A stretch of 64,000 nt of DNA, taken from Dichetophora obliterata. Its lineage: Eukaryota > Arthropoda > Insecta > Diptera > Sciomyzidae. The stretch is taken from positions 216,373,396 to 216,437,395 of the forward strand of contig OY986438.1 of the NCBI GenBank assembly GCA_963920525.1. Reading direction: 5' to 3'. Shown here in pieces: positions 44,200 through 56,700 of the stretch (positions are counted from its first letter, which is position 1; the number at the start of each line of letters is the position of its first letter). The notes under the pieces are model-generated. The model was not told the origin of the DNA, made no database searches, and was given only the letters and a program-made list of their open reading frames with translations. Position numbers and translations under genes: made by a program.

Positions 44200-45410
44200 A
44201 ATATTAAAAGAATCTGGGTCTGTAAATAAGTTATATTCAAAATACTTTACAAAGTCCTGACTTCTTACAGAAAAACCGAGTTTATAGATTTCATTTTGAA
44301 CTTGAACATTGGATATGTGTAGCACGAACTGGAGTACTTTAATTTTGGGGCACATTAACTTTGTCTTTTCCGGTGGGAACGCATCCTTATTATTAATAAT
44401 TTAATTTGAGAAAGTTGGGAAAATTGTATTTTAGTAAGGATCGCAAAGTTTGACAGTTCTTGCATTACGTGGGAGAAGCAACACGTGTTTATGTATTTTT
44501 GTCGTTGATAATATGTTCTGGCATTATTACTTAACGTACTTGTGCAGTGAACATAATCGATATTTTAAAGTGTTTATTAAAAAAGGTTAAAATAGTTTAC
44601 TTGCTTGAATACTTAGAAAAATTCTATTATAACTATAAGTAAATAAATAAAAAATGTTTGCAGTTGACATTTTCTTTTCTGCGGTACAAATAAAATATCT
44701 TTTTTTTCAATTTAAGTTTCGATTTTCGTAATTATTATATAAAATTAGATGAGCCGTCAGACGTTGTTCTGCGCCTTGCTAGTTAAGACCTATGTCGGAA
44801 ATTTTATGTTCACTCTTAAAAATCCACCTTTTTAGTTTATATAGTTTAGTTTAGTTTATAGATTCATAATTCTTATGCATATATTTTTTATTTTATGAAG
44901 GTTTAATATAATTCCTACATATTGCCTACTAAGATTCTTTGCATTATTTTTTCATATTATTTGTATTCATTTTTTTTTTTTATTATAATTTTAATTATTC
45001 GTATAAAGAAATATTTTATATTAAAATACAAACAAAACAACAAAAACAACATACCAAAATTTTTGAATCTGAATTGGAATGTGATTTCTTATCCGCAGAG
45101 AATCTTTCTGGTGAAGCAGAATGTTTAATTTGCTGCTGCAAGCAAACTTATATAATTTATTTACTTAGAATAAAATTATCGAGCTTTGATGTTGACAAAG
45201 AAGAAATAATGAACAATACCGATGACTAAAAATAAAAGCACCAAATAAAAAATAAACTCATATAACAGTATATAAACTCATATGGGGTATAAACATACAA
45301 TGTTGCCAATCTAGGTAATTGTGACAACTATTTCGCTCAGTGTCCGCTATTCGAGAGCGCACCAATACTAACAAGACAAAATAAAATGTGGCTGTGTTAA
45401 AATGACCAAC
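44200..45410. other. No gene seen
   Basis: AT-rich DNA. Short open frames near 44922-45229 are low complexity and overlap in different frames. Confidence 0.5.
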
Positions 45411-45423
45411 CCTGGTTTAAAAC

Positions 45424-46018
45424 CATGGTGTAAGAAATAGAGGTGTTAGTGAGTTTGACACTTCTCTCTCAAAATGATAAAATTATGTTTCCCGCTTTTG
45501 TCAAAAACAGCTGATGGTGAATTACAATGAAAACAAATTTTGTTAAATTCGTGTCTTTATAAGATTTTATACAAGTTTATAAGATTTTACTGAGATTAAA
45601 GTGAGAATGAAATGATATGGAAAACAATAAAAAATATATGAGACGCTGTGCGTTATGCAAAAAAAACGATGTGAATGCAAGACAATTTGCGTGCTGGCCA
45701 AAGCTTCATGTCGGCGGCACCTTCTAGCGCACGTTTCTGATAAAATTGCCAAAACATTCAATGACAAACTTGGAAAATCGGCGAAAACAACTGCAATAAC
45801 TTTTTGTCAACACAACACGGCACAATTAATTGCATTAAATATTTATTTACACTTATTCGCACAACAAAATCTATAGCACATCATCTAGCGACTCAAACAA
45901 ATAACACAATTTGACAACTATCAACAGTTCCGCTCTTTCGCTCACAATTTTTTGACAGAAGCAATGAAATTCATGGTGTTGTCAAAAACTCACTAACACC
46001 TCTATTTCTTACACCATG
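45424..46018. mobile_element. P-like element with 9-bp duplication
   Basis: The ends CATGGTGTAAGAAATAGAGG are inverted and identical on both arms for about 33 bp (continuing TGTTAGTGAGTTT). GTTTAAAAC flanks both sides (45415-45423 and 46019-46027). CATGRTG termini recall P elements, although 8-bp duplications are the rule there. The duplicated stretch is partly palindromic, which blurs its length. A THAP-like coding remnant inside supports the P superfamily. Confidence 0.75.
45638..45820 (+). pseudogene. THAP-domain-like remnant
   Basis: MRRCALCKKNDVNARQFACW followed by PK has the CxxC and the F-x3-PK pattern of a THAP zinc finger, the DNA-binding domain of P transposases. A stop follows. 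In a second frame the sequence continues TFNDKLGKSAKTTAITFCQH, ending in a C-x2-H pair as in the second half of THAP. At least one frameshift is needed, so it is dead. The match is by pattern only. Confidence 0.4.
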
Positions 46019-46918
46019 GTTTAAAACCACTATTTTTGCTTCATTTGAAGAGTAGAAGTAGCTGTCAGCTTTTAAAAGAGTCCCTTCCAAACCCAAATAA
46101 GAGCTCTTGCAAAGCTCTTTTTTCTTCTTCGTTAAAGTATGTATGTGTTAAAAATAAACTCTATATATATATATGTATATTAGGGCGGGTCGATTTATTT
46201 TTCGACAATTTCCCTATGATTTCCGTATTTTATGGGTTATTCCATGAAAATTTGCCAAAGGAACCATACCTCTATCGTTAAAATCGAGTCCCTTACTTTT
46301 TGTTGGTAGATTTTTTCCCAAATTGACGTTCGTATGAAATGTTACCTACACGTTCACATCCATAAATCAAAAACTATCGATCGGATTTAATCGTAGGCGC
46401 GTTGAAAAGGTGAGCTCATTTTGATCAATTTACAAAAAAATCTCCAACATTGGTCCAACGGTTCAAAAGTTACGGGCATTTTTGTCCAAATTTTTGAGCA
46501 TTTTTCCATTTTTTTCATGATTTTGTCCAAGAATATTACTTTCATGGCCATTTTTTGGCTCAATTTTTTTGACTTACGAAGCTTACGAACCTTACGTTAC
46601 GACTGGACTGATTTGCGCTTTACATTATTGGCATATTTTTTCACAGGGTGCACACCCTGTGTTATGTTTGTTTATTTCTTTTTGTTTTTAGTTTCTTTAT
46701 AGACTTCTTTATTTTTGTTTGTTTATAATATTCCAGTGTATGCTAGTTTTGTTTGAGCGTCATTTCAGTATTGAAATAACTAACAAATAATCAAACTATT
46801 TTGAAATTTAGAAAAGATTTAAAGGTAAGTGTAAAAACATTGCTAACTATTATAGTTAATAGTTATATTATTATTCTATGAAAAACATATTTAATTCTTT
46901 TAGTGACGATTTAAAAAA

Positions 46919-49184
46919 TGGATTCAGAGCCTGGTTCATCGCAAAATCCAACAGATACCCAACGCAGTAGTTTGCAACATTTGGTCTCTCATGATGTTTT
47001 TTTCTTTTGGCGTGGCCTGTGAATTACCTGATATTAATCTGTCAACTAAACGAGATATGTTGAAGTACTATTTTTTCTTGGCCGAACGTTCAAAAGCCCA
47101 AAGCAAAATGTTTTCCTATAAAACATTTACTCCCCAAGTAGCAGACAGATTGTTAGAAATTTGGAATCAACTTAATATTGAACTTATACTCAAAGGTAGC
47201 ATCATTAGAAAATTGAATAATTTGCTTGACGCATATAGTAATGCAGATAAACAACGAGTAAAACGCGCAACAGAATTAAAAAAATTCGTAGAATCAACAA
47301 ACCAATTATTCAACATTGGAAAATATAAATGCAACTTGAAAGAAAACGACTGCTCATGTGGATCTATCCCAGAAAACTTAAAAGATTTCATGCGCGATCA
47401 ATATAATGACAGAATACAAACGATACCGGAACACGATAGTGGAAGTGAAGAGACGATACCAACGACTATACCAACAATCCCAGTGAGCAACGATCCTACA
47501 TAGGAACCACATTATGACGAAATGGAAGTTGATGTGAGAGGAGGTTCAGATTTAGTTCTACCACCACAAACATACACTCCCAGATACAATACTAAAAACT
47601 ATGCAATGATGTGTGACAGATTTGGTGTGCATGAAAGAATGGGATCAGCATTGGCAACAGCTCTGATGGAAGACCTGGGCGTAAAAGATGCTCATGACAA
47701 TCTTGTCATCATGGATAAAAGTTAACTTCGTAGAGAAAGAGAAAAATGGAGACAAGACGCACTTCGTAAGCGGTATGATGGCTCGAATTTGATATCATTT
47801 TCATTCGACGGCAGGAAAAACGATGCTCTAACTGTAGAAAAAATTGATGAGAAGTTGCATCCAAGGATGGTTAAAGAACCTCATCTAGTTGTTTTGAGGG
47901 AACCAAAATCTCAATTGATAGGCTACACAAAACTAGAAAGTGAAACTGCGGCAAGCAAAGTCAACAAATTGATCGAATTCTTCCAAGAAAAACAATTGTC
48001 TCTCGATTCATTAATTGCCATATGCGCTGATGGTGAACCAAAAAATACTGGCGTACACGGTGGAATTTTGCGACTATTCGAAAAACAGTTAAAGAGACCA
48101 CTGCACTGGTTTGTATGTCTTCTGCACTTTAACGAACTTCCGTTTAGACATTTGTTTGACACTTTAGACAAATCAACCACCACTGGACTACGATCAACTA
48201 CCGGAAAGTTGAGCTCAAAAATTGCTGATTGTGAAAATCTTCCGGTATGTAATTTTTATAGCTGATTCTTTACCATTTTTCATTCTATTTTTTAGCTTTT
48301 ATGTTTTCTTTTCAGGTGGTAACCGATTTTGAGGAAATCGCTTTGGAAAATATGCCTCCTGGTGATTTAAATCCAGAAGAATTATCTACCGATTCGAGGT
48401 ACTTGATGTTAATCGCCAATGCAATTTCTAATGGTGTGGTTCCTGCGGATTTGTCTCACATAAAACCAGGGCCAATTGCACATTCTCGTTGGCTGACCAA
48501 AGCCAATATATTATTACGGTTGTATGTGACAACTAATAATCTGACTGAAAATTTAAAAGTTCTGGTTAACTATATAATAAAAGTATACACGCCAATGTAT
48601 TGTATTTCAATGTTAAGTATTATAGCTCTGCCGCATACGGTAGTACATTACTTTTTAAATTTATTACTTGGACACGATTTTTACCACCGAATTTACTTGG
48701 AGTTGTAAATACAGTAATTCAAGATAATCCATATTTTGCACACTCAGAAAATATCTTGCTATCTATGTTGTTTGATGATAGAATGGAAAAACGAAACATT
48801 GCTATAAAGAAGATTTTACATTACCGAAGAGATATTGTCGACCCAACGGAACTTAGAGTTAATAAAAAATCTCTTATAAACTTTAATTGTACGGAATATA
48901 CAAATATGATTGATTTAAATGACGATACCATTTTATTCGAACAACCGTTTACGCAAAGTTATTCGTATGAACATTTGGAGGGATATTTAAATTACGAAGT
49001 GCCACCGTTCGATGATCCACAAATTCCTTTACACATTCAAGGAACGGAAAGACATTTGCAATTGCTGGCTGCCACTGCTAAACGAGTTGCAGGAAAGAAT
49101 GTAGAAGGCGCTATGGCGACGAGATTAGAGAGCCGTACGAAAACACCAAGACTTGAAAGCAAACAAGACTTTCAGAAAAAATAA
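46919..49184 (+). pseudogene. Putative DDE-type transposase, two exons, mutated
   Basis: Exon 1 starts MDSEPGSSQNPTDTQRSS at 46919. A frameshift near 47000 leads into ELPDINLSTKRDMLKYYFFL. The frame then runs to 48244 with in-frame stops at 47501 and 47723. Acidic motifs of a possible catalytic core are SFSFDGRKND and AICADGEPKNTGVHGG, then KRPLHWFVCLLHFNELPFRH. An intron with GT and TTTTCAG ends lies at about 48247-48315. Exon 2 begins VVTDFEEIALENMPPG. A frameshift near 48600 leads into NVKYYSSAAYGSTLLFKF and TEYTNMIDLNDD, to 49184. I recognise this as a repeated arthropod transposon-type protein but cannot name its superfamily. Five or so lesions mean no activity. Confidence 0.7.
48247..48315 (+). 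other. Intron of the 46-49 kb transposase gene
   Basis: The donor GTATGTAA follows ENLP-coding sequence. The acceptor TTTTCTTTTCAG precedes GTGGTAACCGATTTTGAGG. Removing it keeps a sensible reading. Confidence 0.65.
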
Positions 49185-49689
49185 TGTTTTTTTTACATTT
49201 TGTCTTTTACTACACTCAAATTGAATATTTTTTTTTGATAATAGGTTGATAGATACTTTATTATCTCTTAATTTTAATTTTTGTAGAAAAAAAAATAAAA
49301 AGGGAAAAAAAATCAAAAAGTTGGTTTTATGTGTTATTTTGTTTTAGCAATATCGCATGATTTAATCAACCGAATTCGATAAAATTGGGCTTAAACTCTT
49401 CGTTTTGAATTGTAAATTGAATTAAATAATGGCTTGAGCAAAAAATGGCCATGAAAGTAATATTCTTGGACAAAATCATGAAAAAAATGGAAAAATGGTC
49501 CAAAATTTGGACAAAAATGCCCGTAACTTTTGAACTTTTTACCAACAAAAAGTAGGGGACTCGATTTTAACGATAGAGGTATGGTTCCGTTGGCAAATTT
49601 TCATGGAATAACCCATAGAATACGAAAATTATAAGGAAATTGGTGAATTTTTTCACTCCCTACAAATCGACCCGCCCTAATGTATATAT

Positions 49690-51056
49690 ATATATATATA
49701 AAATTTGATAAGTGTTTGTGATGATTAGAATGACAAATAAATTAAAGAAATAATAAAGTGATTATTATATCAGACTATAAATTTGTTCGTGTATTCGTTA
49801 CATGCTGTATGTATGTAGTACTTCGAAAAACTACAACGGGCTTAAAAAATAATTAAAATTAATTAGTGTTTATTATTTAAAAATAGTTAAAAATAGTAAA
49901 AAAAATTTCAACAATTTTTTAAGATCAACTAAAAATGATTTAAATACATTATTCTTAAATAAAAATATCATAGGAATCATAAATTTTGTTTTAAATAATA
50001 TTGTTAACTATACTATTTAGCTTTATTCAACTCCAAAGATTTTCTATTTTTAATTTCAATTTATTTACATTATTTAAGATAAATGTTTGTATTTAAGTAA
50101 ATATTTGTCAACTTGATTTTCCTCCTTTGATATCTTGATGTCTTTGAAGTCTTAATGCACAATAATAAAATTTTTTTTTAATATTAATAATTATAATAAA
50201 TAATTACTACACCCACATAATAAGATCGCCATTTTTTCAAAGAAGCTCGTTATCAGATATTTTAATCACTTGTTATTTCCAAAAAATTTACGGCATTAAT
50301 TTACTGTATTTTACATCTATTTGCTTTAAAAATGCAATACAAAAATATATTTAAAAGCAAACACTATACTGAATTCACGGGTTTCAAAACAGCTCTATAA
50401 TTTTGTTTATTACTTTAAAAGAGCCCTTACAAAGAAAGTAGTACATTTTCGAGCTTTGATGCAAATTTTTTATTCAGATTTATATATTAAGAACAAACGT
50501 GCATGTTTTGATTCAAATCTTTTGCTTCTTTAAATTTTTGCTGGAATTAAGATTTGAAGTTTTTTTTATTTTAAAATTAATAAACATTCAACATGCATAC
50601 AAAAAAATTTAAAAATTAAAAACATTTCAATGAATTATATATTCTTTTTGTATCTGCATCAAATTGGTGCACAAAGTGCTTTTCATTTCTAGAAAGTTCC
50701 TATGGGGGCGGGTAAAAAAATTATTAAAATTTAAATCTTATTTTTAGGTAGCAAATGTTGGCGACCGAGTATAAATTTAAAAAATTGTAAAAATTTGTCT
50801 GAAATGTTTTGTTTAACAAATTTCATATACATATTCAAGTCATGAATAAGGTGAATATGTATATTTTTTGTTATTTTAAACTAAACTAATTTTAAAGCAA
50901 TAAACAAATATATCAACAAAATGCATATTAATAATTAATTATTTAAAGTTTTTAATTCTCTAATTTGGCCAGGGGGCAAACGGTTGTAGTAGGGGGGCAT
51001 TGCACCCTTTTTCCCCTGGCTACAGGCCTGCCCACTAGGCAACGGCCGCCACCCAG
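49690..51056. other. AT-rich DNA; lone hAT-like terminus at 51015-51030
   Basis: Mostly A/T. Near the right end the minus strand reads CAGGCCTGTAGCCAGGGG, like a hAT terminus, followed by G/C-run sequence (50968-51010). No matching second end was found. Confidence 0.45.
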
Positions 51057-51060
51057 TTAA

Positions 51061-54000
51061 TTCCATTACCCAGTTTAAAAAGTTACAACAAAATTAATCA
51101 AGGAGTGGAATTTATACCTTATTTTGTGAGCTTTTCAAATGCATTTTTGGATTGTTTAAAAAAATTTTTTTTTAATTTCGAATTTCACAAAGCTGGACCC
51201 TTTTATTTTTTTTAATTTTTTTTTTTTAAATAGCTTATAGTGTATAGATAATCCTTGCCAAGTTTCATAATGCCTGTTGAAGTCGTTTAGGAGCTAGACC
51301 AGTTACAGTTTTGAAGCGTAGCGGCCGGCGCATAATGCGCTCTTCTGATTTTAATATAACGTTTGCATTATCTCAGAAACTATAAGACTAGGGTCATGAA
51401 ATTTTGTATAAATAAGTTTAAGCCCAAATTAAGTAACAACAAAAAAATAGAATTCTAGGCCAACAGCGTACAAACCTATTTTTTTTAATAGAAAAACCGC
51501 ATAAATTGCTATTTGTGTTTTTAAAGTGTAAATTTAGTTTATTTAACAACATTTAAACGTCATGCTAAAAACTAAAACAATCGGTTAACTTTTAGATATA
51601 TATCCCATAAAATTAGCTAATTACCCAATTAACAAAGTTAAAAAAAAAAATAAAAAATGGTTGCTAATACAAAATTAAAATTAGGTTTATTTTATTTTTC
51701 TTTAAATTTAAGAGTACCTACAAATTGTCTTAGAAATGTGTTTTAAAGCAATATATGATTTTTAAGCGTTTTTTCAAATGAAACACTTTTTTTATGAAAT
51801 TTAAAAGAAATTATCTCTTGCCATCCTAAAATCAAAAAAAGCGCACTGTGCGGCGTCCGTGTTGCGCCTATAAGCGATATTATAGAAACTTCCAATCGCA
51901 AAAATACCTTTAGTTACAATGTTAAATCATATTAGCTTTATGGGAAGCTTTAATGATGTAAATTATATTTATACAATTTTATTTACAGTGGCGCCATTTG
52001 TGACTTTTAAAAGTAATTTCTTTATAATGCAATGTTGCTACTAGAGTTACGTTAATTGTGTAAAAGAGACAAACCGATGACGCTGTGTATTTAAATTTTT
52101 TTCGTTAGTTTGGTCAGTGGCGTCGCAACTGCTTACTTATTCAGACGAGTAACGAGTGATTTTGTTATAGTTTCGTGCGATTGTTTCTCTTCTAAAAACT
52201 TTAAATATAGTTGTCATGGCTCCTTACCGTGATCAGTGTTTCAATCCGTTTAAATTAACTGTTCAAAAAAAATCAACAGCCCTAAGAAAGTTATCAAAAG
52301 TGTTAACAGAAAAATGGTTATATACCAGTAAAAAGAAAGACTCGCTAAAGAGGTGCCGCCAATATTCAATGACGATGTAGTTCTAAGTAGTCAATTGTCT
52401 CAATCGTCAAATAAATTTTCGGAACATTCACAAGTTTCATGTTATATTCCCATAGAAAGTTTGCTTCCGAAGTTGAGAAAGACAGCCGATATAAAATCCA
52501 ATGATGATGAAATACTTTTACATTTGAAAGATAAGTTTAATGGCCCTTCTACATCTATTTCTGTGAAAACAATAATCCTCACATTAGCACCTAAATTGTG
52601 AATTGAAAATAGGCTCGCTAAAGAGTTTCCTACGTCTAGACGACAAGCAAGAAAAGCAAAGGAACTGGTCAGGAAGAACGGTATTATATCATCACCTAGT
52701 CCACGAGAGACTGACATCAGAAGTGGTACATCTTGTAACAACATTTTATCTAAGAGAAGATAACACTCGGATTATGCCTGGAAAAAAAGACTTTGTTTTT
52801 GTGGAATTAGACATAGACATAGACATGGAGGAATTATATCAACAATTTAAATTAGAATATCCTATCCAACACCAACTTGCTATTAATGACACATTTCGTC
52901 TTGACGAAATTCGAAAGCACCTGCAAAAACATACGATGAAAACCAAGTAACATGTGAGCAGTTTAATACATGGATTGGTACAGATCGTTTCACCATCGCC
53001 ACTCAAGTCTTTTCTTCTGATGAATTTGTCGACAACCTTTGCTTAGCTGTAGCCCAGCAAACCCAGTATTTTAAATTTTAAAAGAGTTCATTATAGAAGG
53101 AGACAACATAATTCAATGCTATATTGCCGAAAAATATAGCTTTGTAGTACAATATGCTGCTCAAGCATTTCACTGGAACAACAATCAGTCACTCTTCTAA
53201 CAGCAGTATATTATTACAGAAAAGAGCAAAGCTTAAAACACGGAAGTATCGTAATGATATTAGACGATTTGAAACACGACACTACTACTTTATATACCTT
53301 TCAGAAACTTTTGCATCAGCATATTCAGGAAAACAACATAAGTACAAAAAATATATATTTACATTACTGACGGGGCACCAAAACGCTTTAAAAATAAATT
53401 TAATTTCATTAATCTGTTCTATTTCAAACATGATTTTGGGCACAGAGACAGAATTTCATTTCCATGCCACTTCACATGGCAAAGGGCCGTGTGATGGTCT
53501 TGGTGGCAACTTAAAGCCTTTGGCGACATGGGCTAGTTTACAGTCGGTGTCAAACAAAGCCACCACAACACCACAGCGGTTATTTGAATGGGCTAGAACA
53601 GCAATGCCTCAAACTTATATTTTTTATGCTCGGAAAGAGGACGTTGATGAAAAAAGATTTTTTGTTAAAGAAAGATTTGACTCTTCAGTTACCATATACT
53701 AGGTACAAAAAAGTACCATGCCTTCTTTCCGACTAATTCAGGTATTATGATAAAACGCACGAGCAACAGTAAAAATTATAAAACTGTTAAAATTTGTAAA
53801 TGAACTTATAAGTTATCAAACCGTAATTATACTGCTTTCTTGTAATTTAAGGAATATCAAAACGCAATCACAAAATTAAAAGAATTAGGTAAGCAATATA
53901 CTCGATTGAAAGTTTCTGTAATCTCGATCCGGCTGCTACGCTTCAAAACTGTAACTGGTCTAGCTCCCAAACGACTTCTACAGCCATTATGAAAATTAGC

Positions 54001-54204
54001 AAGGATTATCTATACACTATGAACTATTTTCGAAAAAAAATAAAAAAAAATTGAAAGGGTCAAACTTTGTGAAATTAAAAATTCAAAAATTTCAATAAAT
54101 TTTTTTTTACAAATCCAAAAATGCATTTGAAAAGCTCATTAAATGAGATATAAATTCGACTTCTTGATTTATTTTATTGTAACTTTTTAAACTGGGTAAT
54201 GGAA
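51061..54204 (+). mobile_element. 3.1 kb DNA transposon with TTAA duplications and about 280-bp TIRs
   Basis: The ends TTCCATTACCCAGTTTAAAA are inverted and flanked by TTAA (51057-51060 and 54205-54208). The arms continue inward about 280 bp to TTACAGTTTTGAAGCGTAGC, mirrored at 53936-53960. TTAA targets fit piggyBac or Sola3-type elements. The encoded protein is not piggyBac-like, so a Sola-type assignment is my tentative reading. A second, inverted fragment of this family is at 13745-14117. Confidence 0.82.
52216..53702 (+). pseudogene. Decayed transposase with HGKGPCDGLGG motif
   Basis: It starts MAPYRDQCFNPFKLTVQKKS (52216). Blocks in shifting frames then follow. One is the N-terminal part, PIESLLPKLRKTADIKSNDD. 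A helix-turn-helix-like region comes next (KEFPTSRRQARKAKELVRKN), then FYLREDNTRIMPGKKDFVFV. Near 53250 is MILDDLKHDT, a candidate catalytic Asp region. TDGAPKRFKNKFNFINLF is a second. Then FHFHATSHGKGPCDGLGGNL-K and TPQRLFEWAR follow. Catalytic assignments are inferred from conservation I remember, not proven. At least four frameshifts or stops and a missing middle (52950-53150) make it inactive. Confidence 0.7.
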
Positions 54205-54209
54205 TTAAA

Positions 54210-54845
54210 ACAAGTGTATATGTACCGGTAAGTCAAATTTTTAAATACCTCTAGTTCGTTAACTAGACTTTATACTGTAAAAATATTTTGTATCTGGATC
54301 AAAGACGTAAATATGTGTAACATAATCAAATATTGCTAAAATCAGAAGCATAAACATTTTTTACTTGTCCGCTCCACGTGGAATGCCCCATATGTAATAT
54401 GAAAAGGTGAAATCTGAAACATGTTACACAAATCAAATTGTTAAAGAGAATATAAAACAGTGTATTGATTCATGCAGTGAATTTTTCGTTTTCTCTTCAG
54501 TGTGTTCCAAAACTAAAGAGCCTAACAAGAGTTACATAAACGGTTTTTTTCAAAAAACACAATTTTGTTAAAAAAAGCTATATATCTTGAATATATGAAA
54601 ACAGCTTATATTAAATATATCTTTTAGCTTCTTTATTTAGCTTTTATATTTTTGAAATAAGAAAATAAACTTGGGCTGAACAAGATTGAATTTCGAAACG
54701 TTTTGTATACGCTTAGAGTAGTGATGGATGTGAATTTTTTGCACAAATCGATAGATCTACGGATATAGATTATAATACCCGTCCTATGATGAACAAAATT
54801 TAAATTTTAATGATAGATAGTATTTGATAACGGTCATGGCGTCTC
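54210..54845. other. No gene seen
   Basis: AT-rich, no motif and no paired ends. Confidence 0.5.
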
Positions 54846-54849
54846 CCCT

Positions 54850-55583
54850 AAGCCCGTATGATACTTCATTGTATTGTCCAATTTTTATTCATTGAAAATG
54901 AAACGCATATAGTACGAATTGGAAAAAAAATGTGCGACGGATAACATTTTCAATGCATTCATTCGTCGTTTAGTTTCGATCAGTTTCGATCAAATATTAA
55001 GTGCCAAAAACAAGCTTGAGCTCTTTCTTCCGCACCCAAGAAGAACAGAGAGATAAAATAGTCACGTTGCGGAGATGTAAAAAAGTGGCACGATGCATGT
55101 TTTCATCCTTTTCCAACAATATATATCTGTCTAGCTCACGCGCCACTTGTTTTCAGATTTTGAAATTGGACCTAACAATGGCCGCATTCAGCGCAGACAA
55201 CTGTTATGAACTGTAATGGTAGCGCTACCTTAGTTCACGATGTTTTTCTCTGAATGTGTTGCTACTCTACACGTCAGAAGTTAGATTCAATTTAATTATA
55301 TTTGACTTTTATGTAAGTTTAATTCAATTGCAAAGGTTTCTCACTTAAATTTGCTGCGTTCTTTCTGTGTTTATTAATTTAACAGCGTCAGTAACAGCAT
55401 CTGACAGTTAAACAAACAGTTGTGTTCATGTAGTATAGAATTTGTTCGCTCGATTAAAAGGCGTTCGCTACTTTATCAGTTTTAGTTAGAGCTACCAAAT
55501 TTGTACCATTCAGCGAATTTTTACACAACAGTTGCCAACTGTTGTCTGCGCTGAATGCGGCCAATGAAGTATCATACGGGCTT
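54850..55583. mobile_element. MITE with 22-bp perfect TIRs, carrying a second MITE
   Basis: AAGCCCGTATGATACTTCAT (continuing TG) is exactly inverted at both ends. Flanks show no clear duplication. 734 bp including the nested element. Confidence 0.75.
55180..55562. mobile_element. Nested MITE, GGCCGCATTCAGCGCAGACA ends
   Basis: GGCCGCATTCAGCGCAGACA is perfectly inverted at both ends and continues AC-(T or A)-GTT. AAT flanks both sides (55177-55179 and 55563-55565). Its right end lies against the right end of the host MITE. Confidence 0.75.
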
Positions 55584-55589
55584 TACGCT

Positions 55590-56700
55590 ACTTCGATCCT
55601 TTAAATTGAGAAGAAGAGTAACATTTTTTAAAACAAATCACAAAAAAAAATAAATTGTGTAGGATAATACTATAGATCGCGTGCCACTTCCCATACAACT
55701 CCAAAACCAAAAACGCTACTACTCCAAAACAAACTGTCCGATTCAGTTCAAAATTTCAGAATATGTTTGCATCGGAGTCAATTGTGAACGGTATATAAAA
55801 CTTTTATGATAAGTAGCACTCAGCATTGGAATTTAACAAAACTCTATAACCTACAGCTCGTTTCTATAACTCCTTTCGAATGATTTTCTCATATGCTTTT
55901 CGCGAACTGACATCACGCTGACGTTATTTTCGACTGCTCTGTTTCTGCAAGAGTGACGAACAGAAAAACCTGTCGTCTGTCAATCGAGTTCATTCTCACT
56001 TTGTTTTTGGCAAGTGAGTTTGAGCGCTGAGTGTAAAAAATTCGATTGGTTCTACGAATTTCAATTGGTTTTAGCAACTTTTAAAGTAATGTGTGAGGTA
56101 AATTAATTTCCTGCTTTATTCAAATTATATTTAAATAAAATTATTTATTGGAATTACAGAAAAAAGTTGGTTGAACTAATGGAGGCAAACCGAGAAGTTG
56201 GTTGTGGACAATTCTTCGATTCAGACAGCAACAAGAAGGCCAAAACAGTCAGGAAAAACATTGTTGAACAATCAAATGCTTCGTCAATCGTATGCTCTTA
56301 GGTATAATAGTTTTTCTTATACCATTTTTGTGAACTTATTTAATAATGAAATGAGTGTTTCCTTATTAAAGCGAAAAAGCTCAATGAATAATTCCTCCGC
56401 TATTTGAAATTATCGGATGTATCCCTCAAGTGACGTCGATGAATTTGCGGCATGTTCCTCAGATCATTTGCGTTTGCCAGAATAAATATTGCCATTTCCA
56501 TAGTGAAAGCTTTAAATAGAAATAATAACATAGAAAATTAAACTGTGAATTTGCGATTATTTGTTTAATACAATAAAAAATTTACCTTAACCAATACTTA
56601 TTAGAGAAGGTATCTAAGAATATAAATTTATACTTGTAAAAACAATAGTCTAAATGAAAACAATATAATTTACAAATGGAAAGTTATATTTCATATTTTA
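55590..56700. other. No supported gene; possible coding scrap 56179-56302
   Basis: A 40-codon frame MEANREVGCGQFFDSDSNKK with KAKTVRKNIVEQSNASSIVC follows an acceptor-like TTACAG (56154-56159). A donor-like GAGGTAAAT lies at 56096. The phases of the two sides do not fit the nearest ATG. 55880-56300 is less AT-rich than its surroundings. Confidence 0.3.

Larger units (their letters stand above)
46178..49680 (+). mobile_element. 3.5 kb DNA transposon with TTAGGGCGGGTCGATTT ends
   Basis: TTAGGGCGGGTCGATTT is inverted at both ends, and the terminal repeats extend about 250-390 bp inward (ATGGGTTATTCCATGAAAAT, GGAACCATACCTCTATCGTT and TTTTGTCCAAGAATATTACT are all mirrored near 49440-49620). The left arm carries about 110 bp not present on the right. 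TGTATA flanks both sides but in a TA-rich setting. It encodes one decayed, split gene on the plus strand. Superfamily is not assigned. Confidence 0.85.

Noticed and set aside
46421..46702. Phe-rich open frame near the left TIR of the 46-49 kb transposon
   Set aside because: It lies largely in the terminal inverted repeat and mirrors a similar chance frame at 49366-49548.
50968..51030. hAT-like terminus CAGGCCTGTAGCCAGGGG on the minus strand
   Set aside because: No second end or target duplication found, so it was kept only as a remark and not as an element.
56090..56302. Apparent two-exon gene start (ATGTGTGAG, GT...AG, then MEANREV...)
   Set aside because: Exon phases do not match and the downstream frame closes after about 40 codons, so support is too weak.
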